Assembly (NCBI GenBank): GCA_023634235.1
Contig: JAMKCF010000019.1
Coordinates: forward strand, 6,141,947 to 6,205,946
Source: Pisaster brevispinus
Lineage: Eukaryota; Echinodermata; Asteroidea; Forcipulatida; Asteriidae
DNA: 64,000 nucleotides
Direction: 5' to 3'
Within the stretch, counting starts at the first letter, position 1. Every line of letters starts with the position of its first letter. The notes below the pieces were generated by a model. That model was not told the origin of the DNA and did not search any database. It saw only the letters and a list, made by a program, of their open reading frames with translations. Below, piece by piece: positions 36,901-48,900 of the stretch. A program made the translations under genes and the position numbers.

Positions 36901-39900
36901 ATTAACTTAGTAAGGAGCAAGATGTGGCATACTCGCTATAACTGACAAATAATAAAACAGTACATACAAGTCATGTAATATCTCCACCGTTTAACATAAA
37001 TTTATAGAGTATGTCATTTGTGGACTATTTGTGGTCATAAAAGGAAATCTAAATTATTACAAACAGGATGGGTTCCTTCTCAGAAAAAAAATCATAGGGT
37101 AGGGATATTAATAAGAGACTAAAGTGCAAAATGCAAAGCCATTTTGGTGGTGCAATCTAGGCCATTTCAGAGACAATTCTTACCCCTTAAATTCAACTGA
37201 AATGTTTTGAAAGTAATACAAATTTAATGCAGTACAAGTTAGTTCACATAATGTTTATGGACTCTTTTTTCTGTGATAATTGTTTTCTTTCAAAGTAATA
37301 AACATTAGATACTGAAAGCTCAAACTCCTGAAAGTGATCCAGGTTTTTGCTTTGCAAGCAGCTGTGCAATAAGCACAGCTGCTTGCAAAGCATTTTACCT
37401 ACTTAAAGATAAAAGAAAATGTCATTCTTAATTTATCTTAGATTATTGAAGAAATTAATGATTTTTCATTAAACAATTATTGATTCCCATCCATTGCCCA
37501 TACAATAACAGAGTTCTTCAAAGAACCCCCCAAATGAATGTATTGACCATTTGCACAATGTGCAGCAGCTACAAGCGCCTAAGTCCAGTCCACCAGCTTG
37601 GGAGTTAAATTGTGCACAAAAGAATTGACTCCCAAATTTGTGGATATGGTAGATGCACATTGTGCTTGGGGTCAATAGCCGTAATTCACGCAAGTATTTG
37701 TTATGGTGATCAGCCATAATTCCTTTTTTGCTAATTTGGGCAAACTGACTAATTAAACATTGTCTGAGTATTTGTATGATATTTTTGCTAATTGCATGTT
37801 TTCTTATTAGTAAATGAGTAATAATAACATAAGAACTTTAAAATGGGGACACAGGTCAGAGTCAAGTTGGAAATGATCTTTAGATTTTTTCAGCAACCAA
37901 AGGCAGTGCCTATAAGTATTTCCATGGGGCAAGTAAAGTATGTACACACTGTATGAAAAAAGGTATGTGTTGAGGTTAATTAAATAAGGAGAATTAAAAA
38001 GCAAGTTACTTAAAAACCGACTTGGTAATTACAACGGAACGACGACATGAACTAGTTATTGAACCTACAGTAATGGAGAGGGAGGGTAATGTAACATTTA
38101 GCTATTGTAAGAGTAGCAATGATTACAAAGGAGACCAAAGCTCTTGCAATTCTCTAAGAAAAACAATTGTAATACAAACTGCAGTTGTTATTAACATATC
38201 CAGACCACATATTTTGTTTTTACTTCTGCAAGAGGTAGGCATCAGTTTAGTTGTAAATCCTCAAATTGCTGTCATGAGATCTATGTGTGAATTAAGTATG
38301 CATATACCATGCAGTTCAATTTACCTACACTTTAAGTCTGCATAGCCATACCGAACAGTACATGGGTAATCTATCAATGGAGGAGAGAACTAGACATGGA
38401 CTTGACAGTCTGATTTACATAGTGTGAAATGTTGGTTGTTGAATTCCTACATAGTGTGTAACGAACTTTCCCATTAGTTGCCTAGAGCATAGAGGATTCG
38501 GTAGTGCAGCTATACTGCTGATTGCCATGATGGCAGCGTGTGTTGTGCTGCCCTACGCACCGTCATATATACGTACAGTAACTATTTCAAACCGTTTTTA
38601 TGGTATTGGTGACAGTGGGGTTATGGTAAGCTAAGCTGCAGCAGTGCATTGAAATAATGTTTTTGATTGAAAACAAACAAACAAGCAAGAAGTTTGTATC
38701 CCAAATAAAATAAAGAGAGAAAGTATATCGATAGCGTATCGATGGGAAAAAAACATGTCAGAATTTGTTAATGGCATGCACAAAACGCTATTGTATGCCT
38801 GGCTAGAACGCTGCGTACAAACATGAAACACCATAGACCAGCTCTTCCATACAAACATGAAACACCATACACCAGCTCTTCCATACAAACATGAAACACC
38901 ATACACCAGCTCTTCCATACAAACATGAAACACCATAGACCAGCTCTTCCATACAAACATGAAACACCATACACCAGCTCTTCCATACATACATGAAACA
39001 CCATACACCAGCTCTTCCATACAAACATGAAACAACATACACCAGCTCTTCCATACAAACATGAAACACCATAGACCAGCTCTTCCATACAGACATGAAA
39101 CACCATACACCAGCTCTTCCATACAAAAATGAAACACCACACACCAGCTCTTCCATACAAACATGAAACACCATACACCAGCTCTTCCATACAGACATGA
39201 AACACCATACACCAGCTCTTCCATACGGACATGAAACACCATACACCAGCTCTTCCATACAAACATGAAACACCATACACCAACTCTTCCATACGAACAT
39301 GAAACACCATACACCAGCTCTTCCATACGGACATGAAACACCATACACCAGCTCTTCCATACAAACATGAAACACCATACACCAGCTCTTCCATACAAAC
39401 ATGAAACACCATACACCAACTCTTCCATACGAACATGAAACACCATACACCAACTCTTCCATACGAACATGAAACACCATAGACCAGCTCTTCCATACGG
39501 ACATGAAACACCATAGACCAACTCTTCCATACGAACATGAAACACCATAGACTAACTCCTCTATACAAACAAGAAAAACTTATACCAGCTTTTCCATTAA
39601 CAATAATTATCTTGTTCAAAATATAACTGAATTCTTCCATGGGAGCATAGACAGTTTAGCCTGATTGAAGGTAAGCATGTGCGCAGGATTGTCCAGCCGG
39701 TTGGTCGTCCTTTGAAATGTTTATGATTGGTGTTTAACCATAAAAAAACTTCACTCAAAAGTGCTTCGAAACGCAGACCACATTGCGATGTCGATTAACA
39801 TGTAGGACACAAGGCACAATCCGTGTGACACACAAGCAGTCACTTTGTTCCAATTTACAGGCAAGAAACATTCAATGCTAGAGGGTGTTTCAGAACAACG

Positions 39901-42900
39901 CGATAGCCTGAGAGTACACCTTCTGTATTGATGAAATGATGAAATATACCAGAGCATTAGGCGGTCATACAAAACTGGTCACAAGCACCTTGACTGAAGA
40001 CTTAATGTGGTTGCGCATGCTCAAGATAAAGGTTTTTCCCTCAAAAATGCAATAATCATCCTCGCTGTATTCTGCACTGTTGTCGCTGGTGCACACACAA
40101 AAACCATCAACAGCATGGTCTGTGGAGCTCAGTTCCTTTGAAGTTTAAGCTTGTTTATGATAAACTATACAATGTGTATAGTTTTGTTTTACAAAAATGA
40201 CACAATTTAGGATACCGTGGATGAACAAAATAGTTTTGTAATGTATAATGCAGGATTCAAAGCTTTCAAGATATCATCTGAAAGGTTTATATTCATGCTT
40301 ATGATTGGCACCGCTCTCATTCATTATTATTATTATTTTTTTTTTCAACAGTCGCTGTGTAAAAGTATGGTGCTGAGTATCTACACTGCATTTTTATGGA
40401 ATGACACACAGACATGTATTAAAACGCTGAACATATGCTGGCCAATGTTTCTACAGGTAAGCAGCTCAGTTACCAGCCATCTTGTTGGCTGTTGTTTGCA
40501 GTAAAACCAAATGCTAAAAGCTATGGGCGTTCTCCTAACACCCATCCCCCCCCCCCCCTTCCATCAAATCCTAATTTGTAAACTGACAACCAGTGCGATA
40601 TAGATTGTTTGTTTATTTAATCCTGCAATAATGTTATTTCAACTTTTTCAAACAGTTTACTTGCACGGAAAATGGAATGTTACTGTGTATAACTTGGATT
40701 TTGTGCCAGTCCAATTCGTTGCCCTTACTTAAAGTTAATTGTTTGTTGTTATTTTTAGGCATCAACAAACCTATGCAATATAACTTGAAACCATGGATTG
40801 AGTGGTTTTGCTAGCAAGAGAAGTTCATGACACTTCTCTTCTAACCAAACCCTAACCCCAATTTTAGCCCTAACAAGCCCAAACCCTAACCCTAGTTTAG
40901 CCCCGTATCCTAATTCTGACCGTCTAGCCCAAACCCGTACTGCCGTTAGCCACCGAAATGGGTCAAAAAGCCATGACATGTTTTTAAGTGGGTTCATATA
41001 TAAATATTAGTGCAGGGGAACTACTCCCATCTCCTCCGAAACCTCCAACTCTTTGTTTGAGAAAGTATGCAATCATGTAGACATTATTTTTCCCTAGGAG
41101 TTTGTTTGATCCTCGGTTTAGAGGGGGGATGGCGCACAGAATGTGTTGGCATTTGTATGGGAGTGGGTAGCTGGGGTCATGGTTGTTCAATCTAGTAAAT
41201 TATGTGGCCAACTAGACCCTCATTGAACCTTGAAATCTTATGCAACTTGCTCCCTTTTATCAAGTCATCATGCAAGCCTTAGAAGCCGCGCCCCTCCCCC
41301 AAATTCATCGTACCAAGCCAACACACCCCTCCTCAGTATTTGTTTGTTTACCCTCCCCCCTCCCCCATTGCTATCACCAGGGATCCTCCCCATGTAAAGG
41401 GTACACTGAAATAAATAAATAAAAACTCTCTCATAACATGGTGTAGCGCTGCCTGTTGGTTACTTACAGCTCTTCGGTATTTCTGATTTTGTGAATGTTC
41501 TGTAATCACGCTGTGTATCAATTATGGAACACTCGTTAGTCTAACATCCGTGATTTCACTAGAAATTTATTGGCTTCAATTGCCGCAATCTTGATTTTGA
41601 TATTTGTCAATCTCAACCCATGAAGCTCTCTACATTTTGGTGGCCGTCTTGGTGTTTTACATGTTGCCTGTTCTACTACAACAATGAAACTTACTTTGAA
41701 GCTGACTGCCTGGATAATCCCTTTGCAATTTTTGGGACACCTGTTCAATTCGTTTCAGTTGATACTTGTGGAATTTTTGTCTCAATATGACTGTCTTGGA
41801 CCAGCTCTTGTTGATTTGCCTATTGTCTGCACCTTTACTTGTGGATGATCTCAGGAGCGACGAAACATCTACTCATCATTCCAGAATTAAACACACAGCC
41901 AGATTCTCCGGTAAACAATTGCATTATTATAACAACTCCTCTGTAAGTTTCAGGGTTCTTTTGTTACTTTCTGGAGATGTACATCCAAACCCTGGCCCGC
42001 CCGACTCGGAAGACATCAGGCAGCATCAAATTTCCATGCCTAAAATATCTTACGGCAGGAATGCATTGTTGCACTCAAATGCCAGCGCCAGCTTGTTTTT
42101 TCGTCTGTCCATGCTGCAAAATTAAAATTTCTATCTACCCAAGTGAGAGATGCATTGGGAAATCAAAAACAGCTGTTCAAAATAGTCAATAAGTTGTTGT
42201 ACAGGGAAACTGAAGCTTCACTGACATCCTTTGATTCTTCAATGGAGCTGGCTGCACTTTACTTTGAGGTGGTTTTTTTTAAGCAACATTTGCAGAAGCG
42301 TGCTGACCGTTACTCATCGTGAATTTTATAAGACTGGCCTTTGACCTATTGTAATGTACCAACATAACTATACAACGGAACTTCTTAGTAACTGTAGTTC
42401 TTCCTGAGTTTTATTGGAACAAAATATAAGATTAAAAGGACCCGTTATATTAATAAGAATAATATAATAATCAAATTTAAATAATTTGATGTTATGGAAT
42501 CTATAGCCTGCCGGTGCGCAGATGGCCCGTGCTGCCCAAGCACCTCCTTTTATACTTCCCATTTTCTCCTATCTATCTTAATCCGCGTACAGCAGAGTGA
42601 TTCTACCTTTATTGAGAACTACGTTTCATTCTAATTCACCCAGTTCAACCGAACCAAATAACATTTCTCAATAACCCAAACAGCACACCAATTTTTTACA
42701 ACATTGGGTTGGCCACCGACAGGCATTGCAGCGGTAAAGAACGAGGGCTGCGATAATTGTATATATAACTTTTTTTAACTCTCGTGTCGTCTATCAGTCT
42801 GTGAATGGCAGTATTTATGCCTATTTTAAGCGCTTATCTTTGGTTCGTTCTAATTTGAAAAAAACAATGAGAAAGTTTACTTATTTGAATATTGGTAATT

Positions 42901-45900
42901 TAGTGGAAGTTAATCTTATTATTTTAATTAAGGTATACTGCATATTATTGTCTATGGAAGTAACAACGATTGTTAAATTCACCTTGGTAGATCAATAAAA
43001 TGAGGTAATTGTAAGACAGCTTTAAGAATAGTGGCATTTGACATAGTTTTATATCTTACTAAAGACCCAATGATTTTGAAACTCTGATCCTTTCTGCCAT
43101 TGCCTCTTTAATGTATAAATCTTTGGCCGAGTCTGACACCCAATGACCATGTTTCTTGAGTAATCTATCTGGAATGTCTCTACTAGCTGCGAGGGTTGCT
43201 CCTCCAGAGCGCAGACTGTGTATCCCATATTTGCTTGTGTCTAAATTCAATTTGTTCAACATTTCAAGAAATAATTCTCTAGTGTATGAAATTTGTTTAT
43301 TGTTCTTAGGGCCCAACAGCCTTCACATTTGGTGATAGAGCGAAAAAAATGTATTCTTTTGGAATCTGACCTAATGCTAGATAACACTCTAAAGTTAATA
43401 CAGGACAGGTATTATTTCCTGAACGGCTGATGATTACCCGTGAACCTTTGTCTGTTTTGCTCTTTTCAACGAAAATACTGACGTAAGTATTCGCAAATAG
43501 TAAGTCAGATCGCTTGAGATGTGCGAGTTCGTTGAATCTGAAGAAGCCTGCAAACCCGACGACAATGATGGTAAGTGTCCTTAGATGGTACAGGTCGGAC
43601 GTATTAATTGGGAATTTGTGAAATATCTGCTGAATAGTTTCCAGCGACGGGTTCTTTCCTATGGTTAGCTCTGGTTTTTAGAGAGCGCTTTGCTGCCTCC
43701 TGTACTGATCTTGGTAACATGTGCTCCGTAGGGGACTCAATGGATGCTAACCTGTGTGCCCATGCGATACTGTAGAATGCCGTAGTTACCGGGGAGACAG
43801 AGTCGCTGTCTGCATGATGCTAAGAAGGTACAAGGCAACGTCTAATGGCGAGGTGGGAAGGACTGTAACTGGTTGGGATCTTGCTGTTGCCCATGCTTTC
43901 CACCGTTGGAACCCGTTGGAGTACTGCTGTACTGTAGAGTCTGCTCTGTCCTCCATCACCACTTTAGGAAGTTTGTTAAATAGTTCCTTTATGACTGGGT
44001 ATGTGATTGATTTTGAAAAATCCTTCCAGGGCACCTGGGAAAAAATATGTACACATTTTTTGTAGTTCTGTAAATCACTTTCGTGCCAACTCAGAGTTAT
44101 CATGACTCTATGGTCCATTGATATATGCAATATAAATACAAATTATCTCCAGTATTGTAATGGCACTGAAGTGCCCTTGTTAAATTCAACATACTAAAAG
44201 GAATATTGTCTTCATTACTATCGTGGCTCTTCAGCCCCTCTCCAGTATTATCATGGCTCTGCAGCCTCTTGATGCAATTTGCACACAGAATATTGTCTCC
44301 AGTATTATCATGGCTTTGCAGTCTCTCGATGCAATATGCACACAGAATATTGTCTCCAGTATTATCATGGCTCTGCAGTCTCTTGATGCAATATGCACAC
44401 AGAATATTGTCTCCAGTATTATCATGGCTTTGCAGTCTCTTGATGCAATTTGCACACAGAATATTATCTCCAGTATTATCATGGCTCTGCAGCCTCTTGA
44501 TGCAATTTGCACACAGAATATTGTCTCCAGTATTATCATGGCTCTGCAGTCTCTCGATGCAATATGCACACAGAATATTATCTCCAGTATTATCATGGCT
44601 CTGCAGTCTCTTGATGCAATATGCACACAGAATATTGTCTCCAGTATTATCATGGCTCTGCAGTCTCTTGATGCAATATGCACACAGAATATTGTCTCCA
44701 GTATTATCATGGCTTTGCAGTCTCTTGATGCAATTTGCACACAGAATATTATCTCCAGTATTATCATGGCTCTGCAGCCCCATGCTATATGTCAATTATG
44801 GGATAGGAATGAAAGGAGCAATGCAATCATGCTGAAAGATGGTTCTTTTTCCTTGAACAGAGGGTGATTACTCTGGCCTAAGATTAATGATTCTGATGAT
44901 GCTGGAAAATATCTAGAATCTACAACCTGTGGTATGAATGAACCTAGGATAAGGGTCAATAAGCAAGGGCCAGAAAGGTGCCGAGGGCCAGTTTGGCACT
45001 AACAAAGTGCCTAATGCCTTGTTTGCCTTGAGATGTAAGATGGACTTAGCTACGAGAGATATAGGAGGCACAAGCCAATCATTCTCATTTGCTGAGCAGC
45101 AAGTAAATGCGTCTACTGCTTCTGAACCAGGGTTCCAACATCTTGAATTGAAACATGGCAACTTGTTGTTAATGAATTGGCAAATCTGTCAACTGTATGC
45201 AATCCCCAAAGCCTCTCGAACCTCTTAAACCAGAAATCTGCGAGAGCCCAGTCGTCGTAGTCGAATATTCTACTCAGGCTATCAGCTTTTTCGTTCTGAG
45301 AACGAGGGACCCATTCTAATTTTAAAGTGATACCATGTTCTATACACAAGGAGAAGATGGAATATGCCATTTCATGTAGCTTGGAATTGCCACTACCAAC
45401 TTCTATAATACGCACTATGTTCTGACTGTCGGTAAACCACCTAACGCTAGTGCCAGCCAGTAAGGGTATGACGCTATTAAGGACAATCTGCACAGCTTTG
45501 AGTTCCCTCCAAGTTGAACTTTTAAGTCTTTGATTGTCATTCCAAGCACCGTGTGAGAATGCTCCATTGATTTCCACAAGATACCCTCCTGTACCTACTC
45601 TGCTTGCGTCAGAATACACAACCCTTTGGAAAGTGAAATCAGTTTTCATGGGAACTGGTTTGAGAGCAACAATATTTTGCTCCCAGAACTGCTACTCTCA
45701 AAGTTTCTGTTGTGAGTAATATAGAGTGTTGCCAAGAAGGTGCTGATTTCGATTGCATTGACCTTGTCATTAGCCTCGTTGCGTTGCCCACTGCTTGAGA
45801 CAATGCTATGATTTGACCAATTAGACTGCCAAGTGATTTGACATGTATAATCTTACTGTAGCTGTATCTAAACTGTATGGCTGTTCCTTTGATGCGTAAC

Positions 45901-48900
45901 AACTTCGATTGTATTAGGCTAGTCACACCTTTGTTTGTATCTACCAGTACTCCTAACCATTGACAGCTCTGTTGTGGATTACAATGGGATTTAACGTTAT
46001 TTGCTGTAAACCCTGCTTCTATTAGATCGATCTGGATATCTTGAGCTAGCTTCATTGATTGAATTATCGAGGCTCAAACCATCATCCAGATATACCACTA
46101 TTTCTTTGCCCTCCGAGCGCCACTTTTTAACTAGGACTCGCATAATTTTGGTGAATATGTAGGGCGCTGAGCTTAGACCAAAAGGAAGCACAAGGAACTT
46201 TAAGTATTTTGTAGTAGCCCCGAAGTTCCATGAGAAACCCAAGTAAGCGATGTGTTCGGTAAATATTTCGACATGGTGGTACCCACTCTTAAGGTCAAAA
46301 GAGAATAAGTATTTTCCTTTTTACTTCATACTTGACAGATGCTTTCCAGGGGGGCAAGTTTACTTTCCTCAAATCTAAAATGAGCCTCTATTTACCGCAA
46401 GGTTGAATGGCAACCGATAAAGGATTGACTACTTTTGGCCTAATGGAACATTCTTGAATACGTCCATCGTTTAGGAGCTGATTTATTGCTTCTGATACAA
46501 AAGAATGTTGTGTATTGGCTGATCTGTTATTACGGGTAATAGAGGAAGAGAAGAAGAGAATAAAATAGAGTTTTATACCAAACTATAATCGTATCCAAGA
46601 TAAATTTGTTGGATTAATGTTTTAGCCAAAATGCTTTATCCTTTCTCAAACTACCCCTGAGAAGTTTCCCCGTGATACCCTGTTCACACTCATATCTAGT
46701 GTCATTTACTACTAGGTACTTATCTTTGATTGTGTTGCTTTATGTGAAGGTTTCACCAGGTGACTTGCATTGGGTTGATTATGTTGACCTAGTGTCTCGA
46801 GTGATCGTGGTCAGTGCAGAGCTTCTGCCTGGCTGTATAAAGGGACAGTCCCTTCTCCAGTGGCCTCTGGCTCCGCAGGAGAAGCAGGAACCGGTCTTAG
46901 GAGCTGCCCTGGTGCTGTAAAGGGTAGCTTCTTTGGCTGGATGTGACTGCGTTGGTAGTAGTTGAGGCGTGGAGACGAAAAGAACTTGTGTATGGTCTGA
47001 ACCTGGCTCTGTTGATGCGTTTTTCATCTTCGGAGTCTGACGCAAGCTCGTTTGACTCGTACTCTTTCATGGTTTGCCAGCCAGATTTGCTGGTATCTGC
47101 TAGGCGGATTAACTTCTGCCTGGCGGTTAGTTTTTTCATTGCCTGCTCAATATTAGCGGAACAGCCAACAGAATCTCCTGCCTTCATAGCCTCGGTAGCC
47201 TTATTGAGGTTCTCTATTACTTCGGCGTAAAAGTCGAACTGCTTTCTGTTGCCCTCTTTCCACCCATTTTTTTATTTGTGCTTTGCTTGATTTGTTGTGT
47301 AAGAGCCTCTTTAGACTCTGACTGGTGTTGAAATATGTAATTCCGTAGTGAAGCACAAGAATCCTGGAAAGTGCGTTTCAGCTCGGCTGTGGTTACTTGA
47401 AACGCTTGAATTAGCTGCTCGGCTGTGGTTCTTGGCTGATCGCCAGAATGGCCTTCCATTGTATGAAAGAATGCTAATTATGTTGTAGAGAAGGAAGAAA
47501 ACTTTGTTATGGAATCTAGCCTGCCAATGCGCAGATGGCCCGTGCTGCCCAAGCACCTCCTTTTATACTTCCCATTTTCTCCTATCTATCTTCATCCGCA
47601 TACAGCGGAGTGATTCTACCTTTATTGAGAACTACATTTCATTCTAATTCACCCAGTTCAACCGAACCAAATAACATATGTCAAGTCAGAACAACCAATG
47701 TCATAGTCAAAATCAGTGTGATTGACAAATGTAAACAAACTTTTGGTAAATGATTTGTTGTTTTGTTGGGTCAGACTTACCGAGACTTAGTTTACAATGA
47801 GCTGCAAAATAGAATTTATGAGACAATCAGATGGACGAGTGATGGCACAAATTTCAAATGATCAGATATCACTTCTGCAACCAACTTTTTATGCAGTGCA
47901 GTGTGAGGAGGATTGGGAGAATAGCAAAATCTCCCATGAACGGATCAATAACACCATGAGCAGTCCATTCAAGGACCACTCCTGGTAATGCCCCAATATT
48001 TAACCACTCATGAAAGTTTTGTGCTATAGATACAGGTGTAAAAAATGTGCAACATTGTGGGCCATGTGATCTTGAAAGTGGAACTTTAAACTGGCAAAAA
48101 TTATTTATGACCTGGCGCCTTACATAGTGGCCTTGACTAACATCAAAGTAATTGAGTAAGGGACCTGGTGGCACCATTACAATGTTTCTTGTTGGCAATC
48201 TACAGTTACATGTTTGCTATGGCTAATATACACATGTACATGGTGGCTTGGATGATTTATCAAACAACTCAGGCATTTCCTCACCTTATTAAGGAAATAT
48301 CTCTAGAGGAACCTCCTTCAATAAAGTTTAGGCCCTGGCTTTAGTTTTCCACAAGTTGGACAGAGCTCCATTTATACCAGCTGGGTCCTCATGTCTCTGC
48401 TTCTGCTGAAGTACTGCTCAACACTCCTTGCACTCTTTTGACTGTCACATGAATGTTTTACACAACACAGCAGACCTACAGTTTTTTCATCCCATCCAAA
48501 GGACAAAGCAATAAAGGTTAAGTGTCTTGCTTCAGGACACAAGTATCAAGACTGAGAACTCAAACCAATAATCTGCAAATCAGAAACACTAGATCTTGAG
48601 TCCAGTGCGCAACGACATGCCGGATTCTGACCATGAACAGCCTTTTATAAGAAGCGGCCACTGTGCTGTAGATGTGAACTCTACTTTCCTCAATTGGATC
48701 GGGTCAGTTACAGTGGGAACATATCAAATTCCTGACAAAGAACCAATCACCTTACATCTCTCCTCAAGATATTTTTACCCAGCCTGACTTGGTGGCCTGT
48801 CATTTCCTTGCCCATACCTAAGAACTCTGTAGGATGCTAATGTTTAGAATTTTAACCAAAGCTGCCAATATCAAGGGAGTATTGTAAAATTGTAAAAGGG

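Larger units (their letters stand above)
42491..47677 (-). mobile_element. Ngaro-like tyrosine-recombinase retrotransposon
   Basis: Direct repeats of about 173 bp at 47506-47677 (5' end) and 42491-42664 (3' end) enclose, on the minus strand, a gag with a zinc knuckle, RT, RNase H, and a tyrosine recombinase. Recombinase plus direct rather than inverted repeats points to Ngaro-type elements, which normally have split direct repeats (A1, B1-A2-B2). The B repeats were not found, so the outer 3' limit may lie left of 42491. Frames shift repeatedly and a minisatellite interrupts it, so it is dead. Confidence 0.75.

Noticed and set aside
38631..39640. Three long minus-strand frames (305, 290, 233 codons)
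   Set aside because: Products of the 34-bp minisatellite. All three frames are open because the unit lacks stops, and nothing outside the array resembles a gene.
40755..40997. Frame over the CCCTAA-like tract
   Set aside because: It is low-complexity translation of a degenerate telomere-like repeat, too short to claim an old telomere fusion.
44100..44867. Frames of 178-231 codons on both strands
   Set aside because: 57-bp minisatellite inside a dead retroelement. Simultaneous openness in most frames argues against selection.
47869..48198. 109-codon minus-strand frame
   Set aside because: No recognisable domain, no neighbouring transposon context, and no splice or start evidence.
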